Assembly: GCA_008711295.1 (NCBI GenBank)
Contig: VUYV01000125.1
Coordinates: forward strand, 754,643-818,642
Length of the DNA stretch: 64,000 bases
Direction: 5' to 3'
From: Anarhynchus alexandrinus
Taxonomy: Eukaryota; Chordata; Aves; Charadriiformes; Charadriidae
The notes under the pieces are model-generated. The model did no database searches, was not told where the DNA came from, and saw nothing but the letters and a program-made list of their open reading frames with translations. The position numbers and the translations under genes are program-made. Positions 1 through 12,172 of this stretch are shown here, one piece after another. The stretch's first letter is position 1; every line of letters starts with the position of its first letter.

Positions 1-548
1 ATATGCACTCAAGTCAAAATTGGAAAGAATGCTGAAATAATGGATATTCATAGAATCATAGAATACCAGGTTGGAAGGGACCTCAAGGATCATCTGGTCC
101 AACCTTTCTTGGCAAAAGCATGGTCTAGACAAGATGGCCCAGCACCCTGTCCAGCTGAACCTTACAAGTGTCCAGTGATGGGGAATCCACCACTGCCCTG
201 GGGAGATTATTCCAACGGCTGATTGTTCACATTGTGAAAAAATTTCCTCTAATGTCCAATTGAAATCTTCCCTGGAGTAACTCGTAGCCAATCACCTCTC
301 ATCTTTTCCATGTGACTCCTTGTAAAAAGGGAGTCTCTGTCTTCTTTGTAATCACCCTTTAAATATTGGAACATGGTGACAAGGTCTCCCCTAAGCCTTC
401 TTTTCTCAAGGATGAACAAACTCAGTTCTCTCAGCCTTTCCTCATACGGCAGGCAACCCAGTCCTTTGATCATCTTGGGGGCTCTGCTTTAGACCGCCTC
501 CAGCCTGTCCACATCTTCTTTGCATAGCAGGGTCCAAAACTGAACACA

Positions 549-3030
549 TTATTCCAGGTGTGGCCTGACAAGTGCTGAGTAAAGTGGGATAATGACTTCT
601 TTGTCTCTGCTGGTGACGCCCTTGGTGATGCAGCCCAGCATCCTGTTGGCTTTCTTTGCCACAGCAGCACACTGTTCACTCATCTTGAGCTTGTTGTCCA
701 CCAGGACCCCCAGGTCCCTTTCCACCGTGCTGCTCCCCAGCTGGGTAGATCCCAGACTGTGCTGCCCTCCTGGATTATGTTTTCCCAGGTGCAAGAGCTT
801 CCACTTGTTCTTGTTGAACTTCATCAGGTTCTTGTTAGCCCACTCTTCCAGCCTATTCAGGTCTTCCTGCAGGGTGACTCTTCCTTCCAAATTGTCCATC
901 TCCCCACTCAGTTCGGTGTCATCAGCAAACTTCATCAGGGTACACTTGATCCCATCATCCAGACCATTTATGGAGATATTAAACAGTTTTCGGCCCAATG
1001 TGGACCCCTGGGGGACCCCACTTGTGACAGGTTGCCGTTTGAAAAGGAGCTATTTACCACCACCCTCTGGGTGCGGCCTGTCAGCCAGTTCCCCACCCAG
1101 CACACAGACTATGTGTCTAGAGAGTAACGCATCTGTTCCTCTAAGAGGAGGCTGTGGGGAACTGTGTTGAAAGCCTTGGAGAAATCCAGGTGGACAATGT
1201 CCACCGTTCGCCACACATCAACAGAGCAGGTTACTTGGTTGTAGAAGGCGATCAGGTTTGTCAAGCAGAATTTGCCTTTCATGAGTCCATGCTGGCTTTC
1301 CCAATCACGTGCTTCCTTTGACTTGGGATAGCCCCCAGGAGGTTTCATTCCATAACTTTCCCAGGGACTGGAGTAAAACTGACGGGCCTATAATTTCCTG
1401 GATCCTCCTTTAAGCCCTTCTTGTAGATGGGGGTGACATTAGCCACCTTCTAGTCTTCTGGGATGTCCCCCAATCTCCACGACTTCTCAAAGATTATGAG
1501 AATGGCCTCGCAATGATGTCAGCCAGCTCACTCATTTATGCTTGTTGTTTGTATACCTGAAAAACCCTTTCTTGTAGTTTTTGACTTCTTTGACCAGTTT
1601 CAATTCAAGGTGAGCTTTTGCTTTTCTAACTGCATCTCTGCACACCCTGGCAGTGCCCTTGTAGTTTTCAACAGGTATTTATCTGCTTTTCCATCTCTGG
1701 TACGCTTCTCATGCGGTTTTGAGCAGACTCAGAAGCTCGCCGTTAAGCCAAGGGGGTCTCTAGCTCCGCCTACTTCCTGTACCTTTAAAGGGGATGAACT
1801 GGTTTTGTGCTTCTAGGAGAGCACTCTTGAAAAACTCCCAGCACTCACTACCTCCTTTGTCCTCCATGGAAGCTTCCCATAGAGTCCCTCCCAGCTGAGC
1901 TCTGAGTGACTGAAGTTTGCTCTTCTAAAATCGAAAACCTTTGTCTTAGTACTGACCTTCAACGTGCTCATCAGGGTCCCAAACTCCACAATATTGTGGT
2001 CAGTGCAGCCAAGGTTATTGCTAACCGAGATATTACAAAGCAGGTTTTCTTAGTTTGTGAGTAGCAGGTCCAGAAGTCCCTCATTCCTGGTTGGCACGTC
2101 TAAAATTTTGTAGAAGAAACAAGAGGAGCTGGCCTCAAGTTACACCAGGGTAGGTCTAGATTGGATATTAGGCTGGATATTTGGATATTAGGAAAAAGTT
2201 CTTCACAGAAGGAGTTAAGCATTGGAACAGGCTGCCCAGGGAAGTGGTGGAGTCTCCATCCCTGGAGGTATTTAAAAGATGGGTAGACGTGGTGTTTAGT
2301 GACCTGGTTTAGTGGTAGTTTTGGCAGTGTTGGGTTAATGGTTGGACTTGATGATCTTAAAGGTCTCTTCCAACCTCAACAATTATAAGATTCCATGAAG
2401 CAGTCATCTGTGCATTCCAGGAGCTTGATGGATGACATACGAGTTGCTGTATTGTTCTTCCAACAAATGTCTGGGTAGTTGAAGTCTCCCATAATAACCA
2501 GGTTCTGTTGACCCAAAGCTTGCTTAAGTGGCCCAAATATTGCTTCATTGGCCTTGTTGTTTTGGTTTGGATTGGTAGCGGATGCCTACTGTAAGATCCC
2601 CCTTGGAGACAACCCCTCTGATCTTGACACAGAGGCATTCGATAGGGCTGCCAGAATTGCCGTGGTTTAATTCTAGACGTTCAAGGTTCTCCTTAACATA
2701 GATCGCAATTCCTCCTTCTTGTCTTCCCTGCCTGTCTTTACTGAACAGCCTAAAGCCATCCATAGTGATCCTCTAGTTGTGTGAGTTTTACCACCGTGTT
2801 TCAGTTATTCCTATGATATCATAACTTTCTGACTGGACACGGAGCTCCAGTTCCTCCTGTTTGTTCCCCATGCTCCGTGCATTGGTATACATATACTTGA
2901 GGTGGTTGGTCTTCTGCTTATCGTCTTGGGAGGCAGATAAGGGACATTTGTTGCTGCTCTGGTTGGCCTGGCTTATTCCCCAGTTGGTTGCAGTGGCGTG
3001 AACGTTGTCACTTTGGACCCTGCCCCCCAA
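549..3030 (-). pseudogene. CR1 ORF2 remnant (endonuclease and reverse transcriptase)
   Basis: In full copies this polyprotein nicks target DNA and reverse-transcribes the CR1 RNA. Here it survives as separate open pieces on the minus strand. The N-terminal endonuclease piece (2788-3030) ends in YDIIGITETRW, and a further piece (2545-2763) contains GGIAIYVKENL. The reverse transcriptase finger and palm piece (1109-1348) has HLDFSKAFNTV, carrying a catalytic Asp. The piece at 549-998 has FADDTEL at 918-929, so the catalytic Asp pair is still intact. The pieces lie in different frames separated by stops, and the nested CR1 at about 2154-2398 interrupts the part between endonuclease and reverse transcriptase. 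It cannot make a full protein. Confidence 0.88.
2154..2398 (+). mobile_element. CR1 3' end, plus strand, nested in the older minus-strand CR1
   Basis: This piece reads in the opposite orientation to the CR1 around it. It starts near GATTGGATATTAGG, runs through the typical tail with CAGGCTGCCCAGGGAAGTGG and CATCCCTGGAGGTATTT, and ends with TCTCTTCCAACCTCAAC and a degenerate octamer near 2390-2398. The host minus-strand CR1 resumes on both sides. It is a 5'-truncated copy of about 245 bases. A short internal duplication of GGATATT lies near its left edge (about 2162-2191). Confidence 0.87.
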
Positions 3031-3397
3031 GTCCTTCAGTTTAAAGCTCTCCTCACCAAGTTGGACAGCCTGCTGCCAAAGATTCCCATGTATGTTCTAG
3101 ACAGGTAGATCCCGTCCCTCCCTAGCAGGCTATAGCTATCACAGAATGTCCCATTGTCATAAAATCAAAACCCTCACGACGGCACCAGCCATGAAGCAGA
3201 AGTTGATTTGCATTATATGTCTATTTCTGGCTGCATCCTTTCCTCTTATTGGTAAAAATCAAAGAAAAGATAACTTGGGCACCATACTTTTTGCTTGCAC
3301 CCCTGGGGCCTTGGAATCTTCCTTGATTCTGCCCAGGTTCTGGCTTGCGGTGTTATTTGTGCCCACGTGAAAGAAGAGCAACAATGGGTGGTGGTCT

Positions 3398-3851
3398 GTG
3401 CTCTTGACAAGTTGTGGCACTCTCTTGACAACATCTCAGAGCTTAGCTCCTGGATGGCAGCATACATCTCATAACTCCCTGTCAGGCTGGCAGATGGGTG
3501 CCTCAGTGGCCCTCAACAGAGAGTCACCCACTGCAAGCACTCATCGTTTCTTTTTGTGGTATGCACTGTGTGCTCCTGGTACAGTTTCTCCTTGCAGACC
3601 TTGGTTGTGGCTGTCTACGCGTGTTAAACCTTTGTATGTTGTCAGTTGTAATGCTGGAGGGTGGGGACTGAAGTGGAGTTCTGCTTTTTTAGGGTCACCA
3701 GGGTCCATGGTGCCTCATTCTCTGTGGTGTCCGCCACAGGAGCATGGTTTTGAAACCACTTATCTGTCTTCGTCTCTAATACTTCACAGCCTTTTAACTG
3801 CTTCCTGCAACTTGGCCACCTGATGCAACAGATCATCACCAACCTATGCAC
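3398..3851 (-). pseudogene. CR1 ORF1 remnant
   Basis: The minus strand of this part carries fragments resembling CR1 ORF1, the nucleic-acid-binding protein encoded upstream of the polymerase ORF. The clearest piece (3642-3851) includes DKWFQNHAP and, further on, APWTLVTLKK, a pattern I associate with avian CR1 ORF1. An adjoining coiled-coil-like stretch reads HQVAKLQEAVKRL in another frame. It lies between the GC-rich leader and the endonuclease remnant, in the order expected for the element. Frameshifts are present. The assignment depends mainly on position and on these short motifs. Confidence 0.6.
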
Positions 3852-4506
3852 AAATTTTGCAGGTACTTACCTTTTCTCCAGGAGAAGGGGCTGGGCACTC
3901 GTTGCAACCTACTCTCTGTACTGAAGTTTCCTTCCTTACCAGTTCCGTCTGGGTGGAAGGGTCAGACATCTGAGGGGCTTTCTCTGTAGAAACACTGGTT
4001 TTAACTCTGAAGTGAGCACCCACTATTATGGCAGAGACCTAGAGCTCTTCCCTGGGCTGTGGGCCTACAAGCAGGGTGCACAGACCTTCTCATGTGCCCT
4101 TCTGTGCAAACTGCTGTGCTGTCTCGATCCTTGTTTGCACACCCCGTTCGCAGTGCTGCTGGTCCACATCGCTGCCTAGGGCCGTTTAAATCTCCCGCGG
4201 TTTCTCCTGGCAATGCCTAAGCCACACCAGCCTCTCTCCCTGGCTCCTGTACACCTCGATCTAGCTCCCAGCCACAGAACTTACCACTGCTGCCGCTGCG
4301 TGCCTCGCCAACTAAGTACTGCTTTCAGTTTCACTGCATTTAAAAAAAAATGCGTTTAAAAATTTTGCATCAGTGTTGGTAAGTTGGGTAAGTAATCCTT
4401 GAAACACTGTTCCCGTGAGTAATATGCAACCATGTTCATTTAGACTGGAGCAAATATTTTATTAAAAGAACCTCTGTATTTGAGTACTGAAGCTGAAATT
4501 CATATC

Positions 4507-5097
4507 ACCGAATCACAGAACAGCTGAGTTTGGCAGTGACCTCTGGACATCACCAAGTCTTAATCCTCTCCTCAAGCATGGTCAATCAGCCCATGTCCTG
4601 TTGGGTTTTGTCTCCATATGAGAGGTTGTGATGGAGACTCCAGAACCTCTCTAGGCAACCTATTCCAGTGTTTGACCATATTCACAGTAAAAAAAGTGTT
4701 TTCTTGTGTTCAGGTGGATTTTCTTACGTTTTAAGTTGTGCCTATTGTCTCCTGTCACTGGATACCACTGAAAAGAGTCTGGCTCCACCTTCCCTATACC
4801 CTCTCATCAGGTATTTTTATACACTTGGGTAAGATCTCCCTGAGGCTTCTTTTCTGCAGGCTGAGCAGTCCCAACTCACACAGCCTCTCCTTGTATGAAA
4901 GATGCTTCTGTCTCTTCTGCATCTATGTGGCCCTTTGATGGATTTGCTCTAGTATGTCCATTTCTCTCTTGTACTGGGGAGCCCAGAACTGGACACAGTA
5001 CTGCAGATGTGTCTCCACTGCTGAGCAGAGGGAAGGATCACCTCCCTTGACCTGCTGGCAATGCTCTGCTTAATGCAGCCCAGGATGCTGTTGGCAA
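4507..5097 (-). mobile_element. 5'-truncated CR1, minus strand
   Basis: On the plus strand it begins with a degenerate octamer (AATCACAGAA) and the CR1 3' UTR. It then runs through the region corresponding to the C-terminal part of the polymerase ORF (CAGGCTGAGCAGTCCCAACT and CAGCCCAGGATGCTGTTGGC). It is highly diverged from the other copies in the window, so probably old. It ends at an A-run near 5100. No ORF of note remains. Confidence 0.85.
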
Positions 5098-8000
5098 TTG
5101 AAAAAAAAGGTGGTGAATACAGTCTTGGGTTTAATCAGAATGTATCTTTTATAAAGCGTTTTGAAGTCTATGACTAATCTTAAAAGTCTACTTAGTACCA
5201 TTGGTCTCAAGATGACCATCCACAATGTTTGTAGGCAGTGGAAAGTTTAGCACCCATGTGAAAAATATCTTTTCAAATAAACCCTATGCTGAAAATCATA
5301 CCACTTTTTTTTTTTTTTTTTCCGTTTACAAATTTCTTATTTCAAAGTACAAACTGGCAAGGAATAAGTAGTTGTAGTCACACACTAGAGCGTTTGACAA
5401 AAGAGCATCGGAACATACTGAGGGAGATTTTAATGCATTTTAGTCTAATTAAAAAGAAAAATGAAAAATATCTAGGCTCTTGTTGCCAGATCTGCTGCTT
5501 AGGATGAGACCTTGCAAAAATAAATAAGGTTTGTGAGCATGGGTTGGTCTGCAAAACACATCCCCAGCCCATGTTTTCAACTGGAGGGATGAAGCTCTCA
5601 GTAGTACATCATGTTTTGATTAAAAGCTCCAACACAGATGCCAAGCCTTGCATACAGAACTTTCAGAAAAACATGCATGTAGGCCATGAAGAACCGTCAC
5701 AGAACAGTGAGGTGTGGGCTCTCAACTCAGGTGCTGTTGAGTTGGAAATTCCACGTATATGGAGTATATAAAGGCGTGGTGCTACAGAAACAAGACTTGG
5801 CACTCTGCAGATCAGACCTGCCTGGGCTGTGTACGCTGGAAGGGCGGCATCTCCTGCGAGCCAGGTCTGTTTCCACTGGGTTCCTGTCTGCAGCTGAACA
5901 GGATTTTTGCCCTACTTTAAGGGGTGAAGAAGAGACAGAAAGAATAGGAAAAAAAAGAGCGGTTTCCCTAGTGATGTGATGTGTCTGTGGCCTGATATGT
6001 TTTAAACTGGCTTCAAACAAGTAGGTAGAATAAGCCAATTATTTTTTGCCAGACCTGCCAGTAAAATAGACAGCACGTAAAAATCTGTGGAGAGCTTATG
6101 TTAACAGCCAGGGGAAATTGCTCTTTGGATTGGTACTCTAATGTCGCTTGGAAAAAGAAGCCTGCAAATAATTCAACCACTTTGAAAGAAAGAGGCCTTG
6201 GTGGGCAACAGCTGTAGCAGATTAAAACAGCTGAATCCAGTACATGACACATCAAGATCTAATGGAATAAATATTCTGGTATGCAATTTTATGCACATAT
6301 CACATCCTCCGTCAGTACCTCTGAACTAGTCCAGGCTCCTGCTAGACCTGCTGACACTGCTGATAGGCTGTTTGTGGTGAAGTTCCATATTATGTTGACT
6401 TTATTGTTCAGTGGTGTTTATTTTTGGCTGGTGAGGAAAGATCTGGAGATCTGTAGTTTCTATGAGGCCATGCAACCACTGGTTAGGACAAAGTGGTATT
6501 TTCTGCATGTTTTGTTTATTGGATGCTCATCAGCTGCAGCACAGACTTAGTCCTGTCCTGGACTCCTTGGTTCTATATAAACTGGAAGACATAAGTGTTT
6601 AAAATGGGTCTCTCACTGCCTTTTCTTTTTTTTTTGGTATTTGTGTGCTTGAAAATGTGTAAATTTAAATTACTAGCAGATTGTTAGTGCCGTTAAGAGA
6701 GTTCTTTGGTTTAGATCATTTTTCTATGTAAGTATGCCATTATCTTTGCCAAATATTAAATCAGCAATCTGTATGTTCTTGTCCGACTCTTAAGAAATGA
6801 AGAGTTGCAGAACTTTTTATACTTTTAAAACACGCGACTCATTAAGAATTATCAATAGGGCTCAGGGATTAATTGCTTTTCTGTTTTGCTGGAAATCGGT
6901 TGTTAGCTTTTATAGATTCACTTTCTTGTTCCTTTAGTTTCTTGGCTAAGGTGAAATAAATACTTTTGGTGATTTTGAAGAGACCAGATGACCTAAATTT
7001 TCATAAAAATTAGGCTTGAGAAATAAATGTTCTTAAAGTACCACTCCTGTTTGTGTTCCCGTTTTATATAATACAGTGTTTTCCTGGATTTTTATGCAGA
7101 AGGATGTGACTCAACAGCATGGAAACAACTTACTAAAATAAAAATGCCAGAAGGAAGCTGATTCTTTAGCTGAAAAGGCAAATTGGTCTTTAATGAGATG
7201 GTAATTCTGGCATCCTAGGAGATTCAGATTAGAAGATTTTAGAATTCTTAGGCAAAAATGATCAAATGGAAAACCTGGTAGTGTTCAGGTTAATACAAAC
7301 TCTCAGTGCAGTGCAGTTCCAGAGTAAAAGAACCAAAAATTAAAAGATGGATATTGAAACCCAGAGACAGATGGACATTACTGTTGTTTCTTTCTTTTTG
7401 CCTCTAAGTTATTTTCCAGATGTTTTGGTTTTGGTTTTGTTTTTTTTTTTCCAAAACTAGTTATATAAAGGGCTCATTAAGCACAGCAAAATTCGTGATG
7501 ATTTGGAGTCACATTTGCTTACCTTTTTCTCCCTGTGTATGTTTACTTACATTTAAAATAATGAATTAGGGAAATATTTTTTTGTTACTATAAATAGATG
7601 CAATAGTTCATAAAACTTTTTTTTTTCTTCAGTAATAAATATTCTTATGCTCAAAAGCAGAAGAAGAAGAGTGCCCAAATTTTTCTCTGAATAAATTTAG
7701 TCTTTATAACTGGGAAAAGTTTCTATTAGTAGCTCAGAAATTTCTTTTCACTCTGTAACTCTGTAGGATCTGATGCCTTTTTATGCTCACTCCCTTTTTA
7801 TTTAAAATCTCTGTTAAGTCATTTGCTTAAGGGTGCAAGATCTGATCTTTGCTGTTCAGCACTCCATTTCAGATGCAAAATTCTCTTAAGTGTTTAAAAC
7901 ACTGTGTAATAATGTATCTACTCTACCCTCTTAACATTTTTTCTGTGCAGTTCCAGAATACTAAATGAACTCGTTAAGAATTTAAACTGGAATATATACA

Positions 8001-9330
8001 ACTATTATCATCTTGACCAAATATGCCTTGTTCTTATGTATGTTAAAGACTGAGAATTGTTGGTGGAAGTGGGCACAACTCTGAACGTAGAAGAATTGTG
8101 CTGATGTACACCAGGTGAGATTTTTAGTTTAGTTTTTTCAGCAAAGGACTACCCACAGAATCCCCCTTTACCTGGGTAAGGGGAATAACTAAATGTCTTA
8201 GCTCTTAATTGGTTTGGTTTCTTGTTTGTTTTTTGGGTTTTGGGTTTTTTTTAAATACAGTTGTAATTACAGGAACTTCCTAATAAGTTTATGGTCCAAA
8301 GTTTTTCCTATTAGACTACTGAATAAATGCAGGATTTATTGCAAGGAGTAAACACAATGGGAATTATACGAAATAATCTAATAAAATGGGAATCAGAATT
8401 TGAAAGACCAAAGTTCATTATTGAACTTCTATGAAAATTATCAGTCAAAATAACAGGAAGTCCTTTCACTTCTCGGAGAAACACTTTTATTTGATAACCT
8501 TCTGCATAAGTTAATAAGATGTTGAGGTAATCTGGATAATGAATGAACTAAAATGGTGCTGCTGTATCTCAGCTCCAGCTGGCTCATAAAGAGCTGTCTG
8601 AGGGGTGTCTCACTGTTCTTACCTCATGTCAGGGTAAGGTCAGCTTCTTGTCTAGACTAGTTGCTATTTACTCAGATGTGCTGAGCTGCACCAGCTCATC
8701 TCAGCTGTTAATAACCAGGATGAAGGACCCCCGCTGGTTCCTCTCCTCTTCATTCATTTACCTAGTAAATTATCTGTGATGGTTGTTTTGGGTGTGAAAA
8801 GACACTATATGTCACGTGCTCATCTTTACGTGCACCCACAGCTCTGGATCTTGGCACACGTGGGGAGAGGTACAGCCACTCTCCGGTGTGGCGCTGAGTG
8901 TTATTCGGGTTGGGTTTTCACAGTTCAGCTATTTAAAGGCAGGATGAGTCAGGCATCCTTTTTCTTTTCAAATTGGCCCCAGAAAGGATAATGAGGACTT
9001 AAGTGAAATGATAAATATATGAAGCATATGCATAATTTCATTTAGAGATACTGAAAGTTTTTCATGTTGTATCACAGGTGTACAGCTTTCGCAATTCGAT
9101 GATGCTAAAAATAATTCAGTCATATTTATGTTATAGTATTANTCAATTTGATGATGCTAAAAATAATGATTAATAGTAATTCAGTCATATTTATGTTATA
9201 GTATTAATGACCAAAATGATTAGGCCATAAGATTCCATACTAAATTATGGTTGCAGAATTAATATTTTAAATGTATCACTTGAGCTGAACACCTGCTTGA
9301 GAATTGCCATTGTACCATCAGTTAGGAAAG
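5098..9330. other. Unique intronic sequence without gene
   Basis: This is AT-rich DNA with a T18 run near 5305-5322 and several T-rich tracts. No repeat family, exon or RNA gene is recognisable. The open frames near 5686-6038 overlap on both strands and have no domain signature. Confidence 0.7.
9092..9206. repeat. Near-duplicate blocks separated by a single N
   Basis: Block A (9092-9141, 50 bases) and block B (9144-9206, 63 bases) share both ends, starting CAATT[C/T]GATGATGC and ending TTATGTTATAGTATTA. Block B has 13 extra bases (TGATTAATAGTAA) in the middle. The N at 9142 lies at the junction. This is either a real tandem duplication or an unmerged contig overlap. Confidence 0.9.
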
Positions 9331-11826
9331 TCATAGAATCATAGTGTGGTTCGGGTTGGAAGGGACCTTAAAGATCATCTAGGTCCAACGCCCCTGTCAT
9401 GGGCAGGGACACCTCCCACCAGCCCAGGTTGCTCAAAGCCCCATCCAGCCTGGCCTTGAACACCTCCACAGATGGGGCAACCACAACTTCTCTGGGCAAC
9501 CTGTTTGAGTGTCTCACCACCCTGACAGTACAAAATTTCTTCCTAATATCTATTCTAAATCTACTCTCTTTCAGTTTAAAAACACTACTCCTCATCCTGT
9601 CACTGCACTCCCTGATGAAGAATTCCTCCCCGTCTTTCCTGTAGGCCCCCTTTAGGTACGGAAAGACTGCTCTAAGGTCTCCCTGGGAGCCTTCTCTTCT
9701 CCAGGCTGAACAACCCCAACTCTCAGCCTGTCTTCGTAATAGAGGTGCTCCAGCTCTCTGATCCTCCTGGTGGCCCTCCTCTGAAACCGCTCCAACAGGT
9801 CCATGTCCTTCTTATGTTGGGGGCTTCAGAGCTGGACACAGTGTTCCAGGTGGCGTCTCGTGAAAGCAGTGTAGAGGGGCAGAATCACCTCCCTCGCCCT
9901 GCTGGCCACACTGCTTTTTATGCAGCCCAGGATATAATTGACTTTCTGGGCTGCCAGCGCACATTGCCTGGTCATTCTGAGCTTCTCATTAACCAAAACC
10001 CCCAAGTCTTTCTCCTCAGGGCTGCTCTGAATCTCTTCTCTGCCCAGCCTGTATTTGTGCTTGGGATTTCCCCGACCCACGTGGAGGACCTTGCACCTGG
10101 CATCGTGCAACCTTCACGGGCCCACCTCTCCAGTCTGTCAAGGTCCCTCTGGATGGCATCCCTTCCCTCCAGCGTGCTGACCACAGCACACAGGTTGGTG
10201 TCATTGTCAAACTTGCTGAAGGTGCACTCAATCCCACTGACCAACAAAGATATTTAACAGCACTGGTCCCAGTACCGACCCCTGAGGAACACCAATCATT
10301 ACTGGTTTCCACTTGGACATCGAGCCGTTGACAGCAGCTCTTTGAGTGTGACCATTCAGCCAATTCCTTATCCACTGAGAGGTCCATCCATCAAATCCAT
10401 GTCCCTCCAATTTAGACACAAGGATGTCATGCAAAACAGTGTCAAATGCTTTGCACAGCTCCAGGTAGATGATGTTAGTTGCTCTTCCTTTATCCACCAA
10501 CACTGTAACCATGCTGCAGAAGGCCACCAAATTTGTCAGACATGATTAGCCTTAGTGAAGCCGTGTCAGCTACCACCTATCACCTCCTTATTTCCCATGT
10601 GCCTTAGCATAGTTTCCAGGAGGATCTGCTCCATGATCTTGCTGGGCACAGAGCTGAGACTGACCAGCCTGTAGTTCCCTGGGTCTTTCTTTTTTACCTT
10701 TATAAAAATGAGGGTTATGTTTCCCTTTTCCAGTCAGCAGGAACTTTACTGCACTGCCACAACTTCTCAAACGTGATGCATAGTGGCTTGGCAACTTCAT
10801 CTGCCAGTTGCCTCAAGACCTGCAGATGTGTCTCATCAGGTCCCATGGATTTATGCACCTTCCTCAGATGATCTTGAACCTGATTTTGTCCTACAGTGGT
10901 CTGTTCCTCATTCTCTCAGTCCCTCCTTTTGTCTTCTGCGACTTGGGCAGTGTGGCTGCAGCACTTGCCAGTGAAGACTGCATCAAAAAAGTCATTGAGT
11001 ACCTCAGCCTTGTCCATGTCCCAGGTGACCAGGTCTCCTGTTTCCTTCCCGAGTGGGCCCCCATTTTCCCTAGTCTCCCTTTTATCACTGATGTACCTGT
11101 AGAAGCTTTTCCTGTTGCCTGTGACATCCTTGGCCAGGTTTTACTCTATCTGGGCTTTAGCTTTCCTAACCCGATCCCTGGCTGCTCAGACAATTTCTCT
11201 GTATTCCTCCCAGGCTACCTGTCCTTGCTTCCACCTTCTGTAGGCCTCCTTTTTCTGTTTGAGATTGTCCAGGAGCTCCTTGTTCATCCACACAGGCCTC
11301 CTGGTGTTTTTACTTGTCTTCCTCTGTGTTGGGATGTACCTCCTGAGGAGGTGGTCCTTGAATATTAGCCAGGTTTCTTGGGCCCCTCTTGCCTCCAGGG
11401 CTTTCTTGCATGGCACTCTGCCAAGCAGATCCCTGAAGAGGCCAAAGTCTGCTTTCCTGAAGTCCAGGGTAGTGAGCTTGCTATGCGCCCTCCTCGCTGC
11501 CCTAAGGATCTTGAATTCCACCATCTCATGGTCACTGCAGCCGAGGCTGCCCTTGAACTTCACATTCCCCACCAGCCCTTCACCTGTTGGTGACAACAAG
11601 ATCCAGTATGGCACCTTTCCTTATTGGCTTCTTTATCACTTGGAGAAGGAAGTTATCATAAACGCATTCCAGGAACCTCCTGTATTGCTTATGGCTTGCT
11701 CTGTTGTTCATCCAACAGATATCAGGGTGGTCCCATGAGGACCAGGGCTTGTGAATGTGAGGCTGCTCCTATGTGTCTATAGAGGGACTCATCCACTCGG
11801 TCTTCCTGGTTAGGTGGCCAGTCAAT
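9331..11826 (-). mobile_element. CR1 LINE, minus strand, about 2.5 kb
   Basis: The left edge is TCATAGAATCATAG followed by GGTTGGAAGGGACC, the minus-strand CR1 3' end. The element extends without obvious interruption through the polymerase ORF to near GGTTAGGTGGCCA at about 11820, where similarity stops. It lacks the endonuclease N-terminus and ORF1, so it is 5' truncated. Compared with the element at 49-4335 it belongs to a different CR1 subfamily, as judged by its 3' UTR, which contains the TGTCATGGGCAGGGACACCT block. Confidence 0.93.
9368..11614 (-). pseudogene. CR1 reverse transcriptase remnant, catalytic motif altered
   Basis: Open pieces on the minus strand cover the linker after the endonuclease (11186-11614, with [16 protein letters not shown]), the reverse transcriptase core (10228-10530, with [19 protein letters not shown] and [12 protein letters not shown]) and the thumb and C-terminal part (9826-10247). 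The catalytic motif that should read FADD reads FDND at 10200-10211, so one of the paired aspartates is replaced by Asn. Frameshifts separate the pieces. It is inactive. The plus-strand open frames at 9745-10257 and 10808-11368 are only its complement. Confidence 0.88.
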
Positions 11827-12172
11827 ATATTATTTCCTATGTTAAAAAAAAAAATCAATGAGATGATAAAAATTAATATTTTCAGCTGGTCCACTCTGGT
11901 ATATCTGTAATACTAGAATACTAATTTGAGGTAGAAACTGTCTAGTCATCCATACCGTGTACATTTTGAATCATGCACTGGACTTATTCCACTGTAAACT
12001 AGGCAATTCTGAAGTCTAGAAAAGCACGTGCAAGGGGTTCACTTGGACGGGATCTTGATATTTTGTCTCTGAATCTGGAAAGGGTGAGGTAGAATTCAAG
12101 CTACATGATTTAGTGAAACCACACTTCAGCTTCCTTGGTATTTATGGTGCTATTCAGCTTATGTGCCTCTTC

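Larger units (their letters stand above)
49..4335 (-). mobile_element. Near full-length CR1 LINE, decayed, interrupted by a nested CR1
   Basis: The left edge has two ATTCTATG-type octamers on the minus strand, followed by the CR1 3' end motif (GGTTGGAAGGGACC on the plus strand). Reading leftward on the minus strand come a GC-rich leader (about 3900-4335), ORF1 remnants, an endonuclease segment, reverse transcriptase and the 3' UTR. At about 4.05 kb without the insertion it is close to the usual full CR1 length of about 4.5 kb, which is rare because most copies are 5' truncated. Stops and frameshifts break every ORF. The nested plus-strand CR1 occupies about 2154-2398. The right edge is approximate and was placed where the GC-rich leader gives way to AT-rich DNA. 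Confidence 0.9.

Noticed and set aside
592..1170. 192-residue plus-strand open frame
   Set aside because: It lies wholly on the complement of the CR1 reverse transcriptase remnant and has no domain of its own.
5305..5322. T18 run as a possible reversed poly-A tail of a processed retrocopy
   Set aside because: The adjoining sequence shows no recognisable gene-derived segment and no target duplication.
9745..10257. 170-residue plus-strand open frame
   Set aside because: It is the complement of the CR1 reverse transcriptase thumb region.
10808..11368. 186-residue plus-strand open frame
   Set aside because: It is the complement of the CR1 polymerase remnant at 9368-11614. A similar frame appears on the complement of the CR1 at 54298-56110, as expected for shared antisense sequence.
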